Positions 47,430 through 58,940 of a stretch of 64,000 nucleotides of DNA are shown one piece after another (positions within the stretch are counted from its first letter, which is position 1; each line of letters starts with the position of its first letter). The translations under genes were made by a program, and so were the position numbers. Below the pieces are notes generated by a model that was not told the DNA's origin, searched no databases, and saw only the letters and a list, made by a program, of their open reading frames with translations. The DNA is from Chrysemys picta bellii (lineage: Eukaryota > Chordata > Testudines > Emydidae), in assembly GCF_011386835.1 (NCBI RefSeq), contig NC_088795.1:107940434-108004433 (forward strand), read 5' to 3'.

Positions 47430-47540
47430 TGGTAGCTCCCAAAAGCTAGAGTCAGGTTGGGGTTGCATTGTGCTACACACTGCAAAAAGAAAACCAACCA
47501 GGTTGATAGTCCCAGCCCAAAGAGCTTACAATCTAAAGAC
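47430..47540 (-). mobile_element. L2-type 3' tail
   Basis: The plus strand ends CCCAAAGAGCTTACAATCTA, the reverse complement of the GATTGTAAGCTCTTTGGG tail. GCATTGTGCTACACACTGCA corresponds to the GTACAGCRCCTAGCACAATG part. Confidence 0.6.
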
Positions 47541-47544
47541 AAAA

Positions 47545-49090
47545 TGCAACAAGTGAGCATAACAAACAATAGGAAGGAAGAGGGGGAGGGAGGATGAGGT
47601 TAACAGTATTAATATCATGTGGTTATGTAGGTTAACAGTGTGCACAGCCTGATGGCTCTGAATCACTTACTTTTTTTTAGCATCATTTTAAAAATTCCCT
47701 ATCAAACCACAATCCCTCATACTGTATTACCATTTGTCCCCCACATCACCACCTAGCTACAAGTATTTAATTGCAGTGTAGACATACTCATTGAATTCCA
47801 GTACTGTGAAGGTGCATCTATGGGGTGCCCATTACATCTCTCACACCCCCAACAATCAAAGTTCAGAACTGCTGACGTTTTCAGGGCTCTTGAGATTGTA
47901 AAGGCCCTGCCCTGGTGTTAGTGGGAGTTTAGGGAGCTATTGGGGCTGTGGCTCCTAGAGTACTTGCTTCATGCAGTGGTAAATATGTAATACACACCCA
48001 ACCTGTTCTAGTATTAAGAAAACACTAGATATGATTACAAAATAATTTACTGAAAAGAGAAATAACAAATATCCTCTGGAATTTTATTCCGTAGCATCTC
48101 CCCCAATCTTTCAAAATATGCTAGAGAAAAGTGAGATGATATATTGTCTGTGTCCCTCCTTGCCATTCTTTATTCTACATATAGGATTGCTTCTGAGATG
48201 ATGAGAATAGTTTAATAGGAGCAAGTTCATTTCTGATTTAACCTAACTGAAATCAACGGCGTTACAACAGAAATTAAACTGGTCCATTTTTATTTTATTT
48301 TTAATGGAATTACATCTTTATGGATGCTTAATAATAAACATAGAAAAATGCATCCCAGAAAAAAGACATTTGCTATAATTAAAATTGCACTCTGGATTGA
48401 ATCTGTAACAGCTACAATTTTGAACTGATGTGAAAACAGATGACAATTAAATCTATGTACCAATCTATCACCTATAAGGTAAAAATAAACTACACTTAAA
48501 ACAGATGCCTTCATGCAGGAAAAAGTAGTTAACCAGAGGTGCTGCCTCAGCTCTAATCTTTTCATCATGTACAATAGTGACCTACCTGCATGCTGGACCA
48601 AATCTCACACCCAGGACTGTCCCTAAATAAGTGAGTTAAAATGCTTGCTATTAAAGACATCCTTTGAAATAATGCATGCTTACATATTTCAGCACATGAA
48701 GTCTGCAGGTCAACATGGAAAAGCTCAAAAATCACGATTTTCTAGGAAAAGCCCTGAAATAACCATAACTCAAATTTGATTTTTACAGATGGAAAGGCAG
48801 ACCACACTCTTGACTGTACATACTTTGGTCTCATAGTTAGTGCATGAGGGAGTTTCAAACTGGCTATAAAAATATTACAACAAAGACTTCTGCAGACCTA
48901 CCCCATAAAAAAGTTACTAGACACATACAATCCCTTGATAAAACTACAGCTGAAACTCTGACATAATTCAACCCATTTTACTATATAGTAGCAAAGTCTG
49001 GGCCCCAACCATAAGCAGATACTATGAGGAATGGAATAAAATACCAACAGAAATCCTTAACCTGCCATTCTACAAACTAGTACCACTGTA
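47545..49090. other. No gene recognised
   Basis: AT-rich. The minus-strand frame 48290-48601 shows only hydrophobic bias. Confidence 0.35.
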
Positions 49091-49094
49091 TGTG

Positions 49095-49286
49095 TGTAAT
49101 GCCAACAGACCCCAGTCGTCAGCAGGCGGGATTGAACTGGGGAACTTTGGAACTTAGTGCATGAGCTAAAAGCCAACTTGCTCTTAGCTAAGGCTGTAGA
49201 GCAGACTCATTTTATCAATCTCTCTAAGTGGTCTCAGTGCTACTAGATGGGACAGAACACCACACCCAGAAGGTGTGTGGGTTACA
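49095..49286 (-). mobile_element. TGTAAC-ATTACA element with tRNA-like core, TSD TGTG
   Basis: Reverse-oriented second copy of the 18915 element. In its own orientation it starts TGTAACCCACACACC and ends GTTGGCATTACA. It is flanked by TGTG (49091-49094 and 49287-49290). The B-box region CCCAGTTCAATCCCGCC is kept. The A-box region lacks 15 bp compared with the first copy (AGCTCATGCACTAAG instead of AGCTCATGTGGTAGAGGCTC ATGCACTAAG), removed exactly between two GCTCATG repeats. Confidence 0.65.
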
Positions 49287-49585
49287 TGTGCACACAGGAA
49301 TTTTCCCAATAATGACTTCAGAGCAGAACCAGGACATTCACCCCTTTGCCGGGAGGCAGGACAAGGTGGAAGAACCACTTTAGTCCCACTTAAACCCTAC
49401 TTTGTCACACATGTGATGTAGAGGCATTGTGCTGGTCCTCTGCACAGGGGCAAATTTAACCTGATGTGCTCAGTGACATAAGAGAAACTGTCCTTGTCCC
49501 CAGTCTAAGAGAACAATTTTTGTTATTAGTTTGGTTCTATAGTTAGAACAAAAATAAATGGGAAAGTTATACATGCCGAATGAAG

Positions 49586-49603
49586 TTTTTTTTTTTTTTT
49601 TTT
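49586..49603. repeat. Poly-T tract (18 bp)
   Basis: Uninterrupted T18 beside AAATCAGAAG. No SINE body is evident next to it. Confidence 0.7.
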
Positions 49604-50264
49604 AAATCAGAAGGGAATAAATTGAAGACATTGTTGAGGAAACTTCATTCTGAAGAAAGTTAGTGTGTGATACTGCCAAGTCAATGTCATTTTGGATTAT
49701 TTGTAGTGGAAGGGATAGTTGTACGAATTTGACCTTTCCAGGGCCTATCTAACTTTTATGCCATAACTTTTTCATTTTGAATCTCTATTTTTCTGTATCG
49801 CTTTTGCTTACATCCCATCCCGACAAAATGTGTATCAATGATAATCCACTGGACTCTGAAATAGCTATTAGTGGAAGTAAATTCCAAAACACATAAGAAT
49901 ATCTTACTGCTTTTATGCAATGTTTATGACATTCATGATTAAAATAACCCTTTGGGGAGTGACTGAAATATGATTTGGTAACTGTCTAGCACATTAGTGG
50001 CTGAGGTACTGACTTTATATTTATTGCTGAAGTGAGTGGAAAGGTCATTCATTTTGATTAGTTTTAAATGAAATTCTAGTGAATGTTTATCTCAATATTT
50101 GTTTCAGAATTAACCTAACATTATTTGCTCTTTACACTTAACTCTGTCTTTTCAGTTTTTAAATGGCCTAGCAAGCTATACTCCTTTCTACAGCACCTTG
50201 TAGACTGCCACCCATATTACTCATTGCTTAATTGTCAGTTTTCTTTTCTGCTCATTTCTGGCCC

Positions 50265-50590
50265 AGATCCTGCTAGCAGTTAAGTCACATGCATCATTTT
50301 ACTCAAGTGAGTAGACCCTATTGAAACTAATGGGACTAGTCTCAGGAGTAAAGCTACTTACGTGGTTAAGTGTCTGCAGGTTTGGGCCCGGTATCACTAG
50401 CGACCTTTATTTAGTCAAGATTGTGAAACCTTTCCTGGAAGGAGTTCAGACTGAGCAGAATCATTTTCTTTGCCATTCACATGTAGATACATTCACACAA
50501 TTTCTCTTGGGCCTAATCCTGATAGATGGGGAGCACTTTCAGTTCCAATGGGAGTTACAGGTGCTCAGCATCTTTAAGGATAAGGTCTAT
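50265..50590. repeat. Two adjacent short palindromic repeats
   Basis: AGATCCTGCTAGCAGTTAAG...TACTCAAGTGAGTAG...ACTAATGGGACTAGTCTCAG...TTAAGTGTCTGCAGGTTTGG (50265-50395) is self-complementary across an ATGGGACTA centre. A second, smaller unit with CCAATGGGAGTTACAGGTGC TCAGCATC lies at 50505-50590. Confidence 0.45.
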
Positions 50591-51027
50591 AGTTCCCTAT
50601 AAATGGACATTATCACTTGAATTTAACGTTAGTCTGCTTTTCAGCTGCGCTACCTTCTTCCCCTGTTTATGAGTATGGAACAGGTTTCTTTATTTTTAAT
50701 TTTGTCATCCATAGGATCCAGTTCATCAGTATTGCCTGAGCTGAGGCTGACTCCAACGTGAGGGGGTGGAAAGGTCACTTCACATCACCTTTGCATCTCC
50801 CAAATTCTGGGGCTTGACAATATTTATATAGACCCCTAGCAAAATTAGAGCAGCTTGAGGATCTGCTTTACCTCTGCCTGGCTGTCAAGGGCCCCAGGGA
50901 GACATTGCGGCAGCCAGGAATATTTAGAGTGCAGCTGCACTTCAGCCATAAACCCTTTCTCTGAAATACCTGCTTATATTGGGGAGTAGCAGGGAGCGGT
51001 TACTCTTTCTCTGTATGATCCAGGTAG

Positions 51028-51110
51028 TCATAGAATTATAGAAATGTAGGGATGGAAAAGAGCTTGAGAAGTCATCTAGTCCAGACCCCTACACTGAGGC
51101 AGGAGTCCTC
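51028..51110 (-). mobile_element. CR1 LINE 3' end
   Basis: TCATAGAATTATAGAAATGT AGGG...AGTCATCTAGTCCAGACCCC is the reverse complement of a CR1 terminus. It fades after about 80 bp. Confidence 0.65.
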
Positions 51111-51114
51111 CCAC

Positions 51115-52836
51115 ACCAGAGGAATTCCCTGGTGTCCAGTTACACCAGAACTATTACCCCTTTACACCATTGGGCAAACATAAATTGGACCCTGTCTATC
51201 AAGCCTTGAATGAGCTATAAACCTGTTGGGGTGGGGAGGGATGTGGAATGGGGAAGGAGAGGAAGGGAGGTTGTTTGCAGGCCTACAAGATGCCCTGCAC
51301 ACTATGAATGACACTAGTTTATATAAAATGCAGCTCCTCATTTATAAAAACAGACACCACTGCTTTGCTGTCATTTGGAAGAAATAAATCCTCTGTGGCC
51401 CTGGAAAGAAACTTCAGTTTGGAGACTTTCATCAGTTCTATGTATCATTTTCAAAATAGTCCTTCATTTTGACCCATTGACAAAAACAACAATAAATGGA
51501 GATGAAAAATTAATGAAATCATAGTGTCTCTTGTTTGCATGCTGGAAAAATCAAATGGTATAATTAATCCTGACCCACTTCTCTGTCCTTTTAAGGATAT
51601 ATATGAAAGTTAGAGTGTTATTTCCTATGCAGGATTTTTATATTTATTACCCATTTTACTTCTTTTTCCAGGAAAATTTCAATTGAATTGGGCAGCTAGA
51701 GGTCTGAATTATCCTCCAGCCCACATCATTTTTATTAATGGTAGAAAGAGCCATGCTGTGTACATGCAGTGTTCATTTTGATGAAGTTTCATCACCCTAG
51801 GACCTATGATTAATGACAGAGGAGGAGCACTGAAGTGACAGTTAGGGTTTTGCCAGCTTGTACTGTATATACAGCTGTTGCTGCATAGGGGAGGGAAATG
51901 TAAGGCCTGGCTGTCTGCTCAAAACAAAAAGAAATGGCACATGCTATTAGTTCCAGATCACTGGAGTCCCTGCACCACCATCTGCTTGAGGTCAGAGCAG
52001 TTGTCCGGGTCGGCGTCAGTCATGCACAAACTAAATGCTTACCACTGAGCTGCACCCGGCAGTACATATTTACAAGAACAATAAAGCAAACCTGCTCCCT
52101 AGACACAGGCAACACAATACTGTGTCACATTCCAAACAAAGGAACACAACAAAAGTTGATATGCATCACAAAAGACGTACTGGGGATCTCATCTTTGTAA
52201 TTTCAGGCTGCTAACACAAATGGGGGTGGAGTGAAACTGTCACCAGTCAGCTGAAAAAATAGTGATCGTAGCAGTGTATTTGTGTCAGACATAGTAAAGG
52301 ATTCAGAGACATGAGACCTTGAAAAAGATGCCTCGGGCAGAAAGCTCTCCATAATTTAAAAAAAAGAACGAGACCTTTTCATGCATCTCTATATCTTTCT
52401 GTGCATTGATCTGCATGTATGTCTGTATAGTTCAATCTGTGACTCTTTCTTTAAGTGCACAGTCTCTAACTAGATGGATTTTTGCTTATTTCACACTTTA
52501 ACAAGCTCCAGTAACTAATGGAGTAACAGAATTTTTGTGTGGCAATGCATGTTATCTAGAGGATCCTTTGAGCTTCCCAATTTACAATCTGCTTTGCACA
52601 GAGTGAACTCAGAGTTTAGCTCTCACTAACAATTTCCTTTCGCCTGCTTTTCCAAGCTGAGTTTAGTTCGGTTTCCAGCAGGGAGTGTAATAAATGTCTC
52701 ATAAAGCAGAGATGGCTGAGGGGGAAAACAAATAACTTCTTCTCTTGTGTTAGAGTGATGCCCCTCAGTCTGGCCAGGTGTCTCTGCTTTTCATGTCAGG
52801 CTTTTCAACCAGGGTACTTCTGAGGAATCTAAGAGT
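51115..52836. other. No gene recognised
   Basis: No nameable repeat. A tRNA-like GAGCTGCACCC string near 52050 is too weak to call. Confidence 0.35.
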
Positions 52837-52840
52837 TTAA

Positions 52841-53100
52841 GGCTATGGCTACACGACAGCTTAAGTCGACATAATTTAGCCACTCCCCTGAGACACATAA
52901 TTTATGCCGACTTAAGCACCAACATAGTAGGACAGCTTCACCCACCGACATAGCTATTGCTGCTAATGGGGACTGGAGTAATTAAGCCGACGGGAGAGCT
53001 CCCCCCCTTTGGCTTAGAACGGCTACATTAGAGTGCTTACAGCAGTGCATCTGCATCTGAGCAGCTGTGCTGCTCTAAGCTCTTTAATGTAGCCATAGCC
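52841..53100. mobile_element. PIF/Harbinger-like MITE, 3-bp TSD TAA
   Basis: The best-preserved copy of the family. GGCTATGGCTACACG at the left and ATGTAGCCATAGCC at the right give near-perfect inverted ends. TAA lies at 52838-52840 and 53101-53103. The interior carries the GACATAATTTAGCC and GACATAGCTATTGCTGC words. Confidence 0.7.
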
Positions 53101-53501
53101 TAAACCGTTCTTCAGCCCCAAAGGCAGCCAGTGAGAAACTGACTTTCACCTAAAAAAAAAACCTTTCTGATGCAGGAGTGGCAACATGGCTCACTAGATA
53201 GCATAATGGTGATCGTTGCAAAACATACATACAGGGCTTTCCAGTGCCCCGGTACAAAAACTATAACACCCACATATCCATCCTTTGAGAATATACAGCC
53301 TTGCCTGTGGGAATGGTTGTAGTCTGTCTTGTGTTGCTACACAGTGTTTTTCACATTCCACCTTGACATTTCATCTGAGCTGCATGGTCTTGTTAGCAAA
53401 TCGTTAGCCTGGACCCATGCAGGCCAGATACTGATGGAATCCTCCTTAGCTGCACCTGCCTGAGCCTTGGCAGAGGTAAGTCCACATACGCCTGTTACAC
53501 C

Positions 53502-53738
53502 CAGGGCCGGCTCTGGCTTTTTTGCCGCCCCAGGCAAAAAAGCCTCCGGCCGCACACCCCAGCGCGGCAGGGGAGGGCGTGGCGGGGAGGGCGGCCAGAG
53601 CCCTGGGGGGAGGGCAGCGAGCCCGGCCGTGGCCCCGCTCTCCCCGGTGGCCGGAGCCAGAGCACCGCACCGCGCCGCCCCCCTCCAGGTGCCGCCCCAA
53701 GCACAAGCTTGGTGGGCTGGTACCTGGAACCGGCCCTG
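53502..53738. mobile_element. GC-rich hAT-like MITE, perfect 8-bp TSD GTTACACC
   Basis: It starts CAGGGCCGGCTC and ends GAACCGGCCCTG, inverted copies with one mismatch. GTTACACC occurs exactly at 53494-53501 and 53739-53746. The 237-bp interior is very GC- and CpG-rich, unlike its AT-rich surroundings. The overlapping long frames on both strands here are composition artefacts. The clean ends suggest a fairly young insertion. Confidence 0.85.
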
Positions 53739-53749
53739 GTTACACCTAT

Positions 53750-54985
53750 GCAACAGCTATAAGGTTGGTGGTGCCTGCTGTTTCCACTGTGCACTATTTT
53801 TGCCTGGAACATAATATGTAGCAGTAGCTGGCTCCACCCAGTTGGCTTAACATGCAGTAGTACACACCAGATGGTGCAGGAGCTCTGAAGCTGGTTCTGC
53901 AGCCTTTTGCTGAATGTGGAGAAGCACTTACTCCACTCTGCAAAATTTCACCAGAAGCAGTGCACGTTGGCACTAGCTCAGGAGATGCACCGATGAAGCA
54001 CCTGCATATCTCAGTCCTGAATTGGGCTCCACAAAGTTCATGTTCTATTCATGTAGCTTTTATGTTAGTAGCCAGAGCTAAAGACAGGATTTGTTTTTAA
54101 AAAAATATCAATGTTATAAGGACTGATTTTAAAAATAAAAGCTACATGGAGTCAGAACAGTAGTTCATTTATAGATTGTATATGATAGTGCTGAACATTT
54201 AAAGTGTAAATAATTTGAGTGCCCCTTAAATTAAAACAACAACAACAAAAAGCTGACAGACTGGATGTTTCAGAGGACTACTAATGGGATAAAGGGAGGA
54301 AGAGCCTTTCACCTCTAGGTCAGTGATCTAAATCTGGTCGAAGTGTGAGAGACTGAAAGTCATGACCATCTGATAACTGTCCAGTAGCCTATGAGACATT
54401 ATTTGTTGTTCTCTCAATCTAGTTCCTAGAAGACAGGTGTCCACGTCATGGAAATCATCCCATTTGGCACTCACTTGCACTCTTATTGGCAGCCTCAGCG
54501 GAGAGGCCAAGGACTGAATGAGCGTGGAGAACAGATCACATTCTCACTCCCATAAGTGATGCCTCCTGAACAGAGTTCAGGCACATTTGTCAGACAGACA
54601 ATGTTGTGGGAAACAAGGATTACTGTTACCTGTTCTTCAGATAAATGTAGGACTTAACAATCCAGGAATACTTCATGAGTGCTAAATTAACTAACAAAAC
54701 AAGCTAACGCAAGAATGCATTCTGGATTCATAAAATAATTTTACATATAAAAATTGAAATATCTGCAAACAATAAACAAAGTATGTGTGCGTGCTCATGC
54801 ACAGATGTGTGTGGGGATGTTTGTGTGCACTCCTGCTAAACTGTTCTATTTTTTTCTTTTATGAGGTTTTCAGTGAAGTTCTCTTTCATCTTTGTCTGCT
54901 CTTAAAAGGAATCTAAATAAAAATAACTTACAAAGTTTCATGTTGTGGCTGAACCATATGATAGGGCTCCATTTTATAAATCTAG
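53750..54985. other. No gene recognised
   Basis: AT-rich, without a nameable repeat. Confidence 0.35.
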
Positions 54986-54989
54986 GGAT

Positions 54990-55165
54990 AGATTTTCAGA
55001 AGAGCTCCACATAGGCACCTAAATGAAGTAATCAGATTTTCAAAAGAGCTCAGTTCTCAGCAGTCCCATTGAAAACAATTCATTTAGGCACCTAAATGGG
55101 AGCTGAGGCGTTTAAAAAAAATCTAGCATAAAGTGTGCATGTTGTGCATTTTTGAAAATCTGGCC
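54990..55165. repeat. Palindromic repeat (TAGGCACCTAAATG arms)
   Basis: TAGGCACCTAAATGAAGT...CAGTCCCATTGAAAACAATT...TTAGGCACCTAAATGGGAGC, with ATTTTC and GAAAAT words at the edges. It is a small inverted-repeat element of the same kind as at 46.3 kb. Confidence 0.45.
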
Positions 55166-55554
55166 CGGAATTTGTATTGCCTCATTGTTTTGCCAGCATC
55201 AGCCTTGATCACACATTCTTTCCCCAACCACCTTTTGCTGCTCTTATGCCAATACTTTTGCACCCTCCCTGAACTAATTCAAAATGTCACTACCCTGTCC
55301 TTCAAATCCCTTTGCAAGACCCACTTCTACCACAATGCCTACAGAAGAATGCCATCAGGTAATGGCTTGGTGAATGGCCAGTAGGGAATACTGAAATAAC
55401 AAAACAAATGAAAAATCATATGGATATCTTGTAATTTTAAAAACAGACAATTCTGAATGATTCAAAACCAGCTAAGAGCACACTTTGTGTATAATATGTA
55501 ACCACGTGCTACTATTGCTTGTTCTTCCCAACTGATTATTATACCCACTTGTTG

Positions 55555-55698
55555 CATCTTGTCTTAATTAAATGGAAAGCTTTTCAGGACAGGTACCACC
55601 TCTTACTTTGTATGTCTGCACAACACTTGGCCCAAAGAGTCCGCCATTGTGACTGGGGTTTCAGGATACTAAAAATAAATAAATAAATAAATAAAACA
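55555..55698 (+). mobile_element. L2-type 3' tail with (AAAT)n end
   Basis: AATGGAAAGCTTTTCAGGAC AGGTACC...TGTCTGCACAACACTTGGCC...ATTGTGACTGGGGTTTCAGG, ending in AAATAAATAAATAAATAAAT (55672-55696). Confidence 0.55.
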
Positions 55699-55699
55699 C

Positions 55700-56640
55700 T
55701 GGAAGGAAAAAAAGGTTGTAGAGTATTAAACATACTAAACAGCCATTCCCCAATCAACACCTTGACATAGTTTTATCCTCTTATTTTCCATATTTTTTAT
55801 CCTTCATTGTTTGTAGAATCCTTTTGGGGAAAAAACTCTAGTTGTTTTGTTTTGATCAGTTTTGTAACATTTGCTTTTTCCCTTTATGTAAAAATGGAAA
55901 AGACGCCAATACTAGTTTATTTACTTCCTTATTCACGCACCACTTTAACTGCTGTTAGTATGAACACAGACAGCTATGGAATAGAGTTTGCTCATCATCT
56001 GTTTAAATTTTATTGCAGGAGCATAAGAAAAGAAAATATTGTTTTTAAAGTCCTACAAAAACAGTGGCTATTTTGGAGCAGCAGTGATGGAAGGGGCGAC
56101 AATCTAGTGAGAGGGAAGAGATGTTATAGGAGAGAAATGGAGAGGCAGGAAAGAAAAGGAGGTGGAAAGGTAGAGTGAGAGACTGTCACTGCAATAAACA
56201 GTATGGGGGTTGGCTGAGGAGACAGCATTAAATTGGTTCCAGTCTCTGCTCTGAAAACAGGCCAGAATTTGTTACCCACCATGTGCCAGTCTTTTCTGTA
56301 GCAGAGAGAGAAACTAACGGACACTGTCTCCAGAGCAGCTGAAAACTGACAAAAAAGCTGTCTCTTATTGCCAGGCAAGCAGCAGTTCACTGTCTTGTTA
56401 GTTTCAAGCCATGACAGAAGCACCATTGACAAAGTGTGTGCTGCATTTGAGGGAACAGAATGTGACAATGAAAGAGACCTGAGAGAGGCAGAGAGAAGAA
56501 TAGAGGGGGAAGATGAAATGGGAGTGTGGGAGCAAACAAAGTAAAAGAGCACAGTCAGAAGAAAAAGAATTGCCCTAAACTTAATAAAATTAAATAATCA
56601 TAATAAGGAAATTCACCTTTAATGCAATGCTTTACAGACG
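55700..56640. other. No gene recognised
   Basis: Overlapping open frames (55807-56178 plus, 56552-56124 minus) lack family features. The minus frame is serine-rich from a GAGA-rich tract. Confidence 0.35.
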
Positions 56641-56644
56641 GTCA

Positions 56645-56825
56645 TCCTCACTGCACCTCTGCAACATAGGTGAATATGTATTATAATCACCACTTTACAC
56701 ATGGAGAAAAGGAACACAAAGCAATTAAGTGACTTACCCCAGGCCACATAGTGAGTCAATGACAGGAATAGAATGTAGGAATTCCCAGCTTCTAGCCGCA
56801 TGCCGCACACATTGTCTAGTTCCAG
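56645..56825 (-). mobile_element. MIR SINE
   Basis: CACTTTACACATGGAGAAAA...AGTGACTTACCCCAGGCCAC ATAGTGAGTCAATGACAGGA is the reverse complement of the MIR core and tail. Confidence 0.75.
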
Positions 56826-56829
56826 AGAG

Positions 56830-57520
56830 AAGCAGAAATAATTGAAGAAATCTATGAAACACAAAGACCAATATATGCCGCTCCTGCATAGAAAAGTGCA
56901 GAGAGGAACAAACTAACAGAAAACAAGGCCATGGAATTGGCTCATTCTCGCCTTCCCTCCCCAGTCATAGGAAGGGGGACCAGAATGTCAACAGGGTAAG
57001 CAAAAGCAGCAGAGGCCAGGGAATTACAGATAGACCAAGCCCCAACATTGCAAAGCCATCCAGAGGGACTCCATCTCCTCTACCAACTACAGCAGCATGG
57101 CTAGATAAGTAGCTATATTGCCACTGGCTGCCTGGGTGCTCTCTGCTCTGTGAGCCTTTTAAGATGGGATCAGAGCACACAGAGGAGTTAATACTGCTTG
57201 ATAAAGTGTTGTATTTCTACAGTTTTTACTAGGTCCTTCAGCACTTCTTGGAGGGGTCAAGAGACGCTTGCAACAAAAATCAGAAACAGATAGAAGTAGA
57301 AATGCACCCATTTACTTCAATGGGAGCTGTACATGTCTATCCAAGTCTGAATTGGCTGAATACATAGAAGCAAACTTTCCACCTCCCAACACTCTCCAGA
57401 AACTGATGCTGTGTAATGCCAGAGCACACGGTTGAGATTTTTAAAATATAAACATAACAATTGGCATGCCAAGTTTTCCACAAGTTTCAGCTGTTTAGTT
57501 GGATTATTTTTCCACGTATG
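56830..57520. other. No gene recognised
   Basis: No nameable repeat, apart from a possible small palindrome (CAATGGGGCTGCATGGGC) at 57525-57610 just beyond. Confidence 0.35.
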
Positions 57521-57699
57521 ATTAAGGCCAAATTCTCCTATGAGTTACACTAGTAAAGCGCCTTTAAAATCAATGGGGCTGCATGGGCGCCGTTGAGAGG
57601 AGAACTTGGCTATGAAGACACAAAGGAGTCTGCTTCTGTGATACAGAAGCCCATTGGTTAGTCACAACTCTGTATCAGCAACTCTTGTCAGGCCTGAGA

Positions 57700-58935
57700 T
57701 ACTCACTACACCTAACACACTGATGTCATTATCTGTATCTAAAATGTGGCATGTAATATATCATTTGAAAACTGATGACACACTGGTGATTAATATCATT
57801 GTGAAATGTGTGTATTAACATTATAGGAGGAATTATGGCTATTCACTGATATTAAGCTTTAAAGTTTGTGACCAGTTTTTTGGGGGAGGGATAGCTCAGT
57901 GGTTTGAGCATTAGCCTGCTAAACCCAGGGTTGTGAGTTCAATCCTTGAGGGGGCATTTGGGGATTTAGTGCGGGATTGGTCCTGCTTTGAGCAGGGGGT
58001 TGGACTAGATGACCTCCTAATGTCCCTTCCAACCCTGATATTCTATGACCAAACAAAGGGAGAAACTTGTTCTCTCCCAGACAGCAGTGAATGCAGCTGT
58101 GTGCCTGTCGCCAATGTAAGTTTAGCAAGGTGTGACCCAAAGACAAAGAAAAGCACATTTACATGTGAGGTAAATAAAGCCATCAGAAGAGCAAGGGGGG
58201 GAAGATGACCACCTAATCTCAATGTGGGATGGAGACTGCAACCCCAGGAGGCCTTGTTGCCTCTTGAAGCAGGGTCTATGAACTTTGGGAAGATATAAGC
58301 AGAGAGAAAAAGCCATTTTGGCTTCCTTCACCTAAAGAGACAAAGGAACCAAGCACTTTGAGATCTGTGAAGCGGCATGGCCAGAGAGTTTGGTCAGCCA
58401 TACTGTAAAGGAGACACAAGAGTGTCTAATTTGTTAAATCAGGTTTTGGTTTTAGAAATGTATTTTTACTTTTGTTTGCTTGTAACCCTTTCTCTCTTTA
58501 TTCCTTATCCTTGGTATCACTTAACCCTATGTCCTTTTGTTAAATAAACTTGTTTTACTTTTACTGTAAGCCAGTTCAGTGCACTGACTAAAGGAAAGTG
58601 TGTGTTAATCCCATTTAAGTTAACAGGCTGCAGTGTATCATTTCTTTAAGGAACAACAACGTTTACAATTTCTATAAGTGTGCAGTAGGGGGCTAGACGT
58701 TGTAGGGATATAGTTTTGTGGAGGGTGTTGGGGTCACCCTGCAAAAAGCAACTGGACGTTGGAAGCTAGGGTGTGACTTGCATTCTTGTAGGCTGGCTGT
58801 TGGTGTCAGGGCTGTGAGCTACAGCATACCATTTAAGGCACCCAGAGTTGCAGGGCAGATGGTGACAACCCCTTACTGCTCTGGGTTGAACCCCAAAGTG
58901 TTGCAAACAGCTTTGAGACATTCAAAATAGACTCA
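57700..58935 (+). repeat. LTR-like block with polyadenylation signal
   Basis: A stretch I recognise as resembling a turtle LTR-retroelement repeat: AAATAAACTTGTTTTACTTT (signal at about 58544), then GTTGGGGTCACCCTGC and GGCACCCAGAGTTGCAGGGC. It carries a tRNA-derived SINE at 57882-58048, inserted near its left side. Ends and target duplication could not be fixed, so this is a low-confidence family call. Confidence 0.35.
57882..58048 (+). mobile_element. Cry-type tRNA-derived SINE of turtles
   Basis: The head GGGAGGGATAGCTCAGTGGT holds an A box. GTTGTGAGTTCAATCCTTGA holds a B box. The body contains GATTGGTCCTGCTTTGAGCA GGGGGTTGGACTAGATGACC and the tail ends CCAACCCTGATATTCTATGA. This is the layout of the cryptodiran turtle SINE, whose tail resembles a LINE 3' end that mobilises it. 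It is nearly full length and the best taxon marker in the window. Confidence 0.85.
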
Positions 58936-58940
58936 TCCTT

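Noticed and set aside
53337..53821. Four overlapping long frames that looked like a GC-rich first exon
   Set aside because: They lie in a transposable element with exact 8-bp duplications and TIRs. No donor site in good context was seen.
55807..56552. Opposed frames of 123 and 142 residues
   Set aside because: The serine-rich frame comes from a GAGA tract on the other strand and the other frame has no family features.
57890..57960. A true tRNA gene at the GATAGCTCAGTGG head
   Set aside because: It is the head of a SINE with LINE-like tail. No CCA-side acceptor stem follows.
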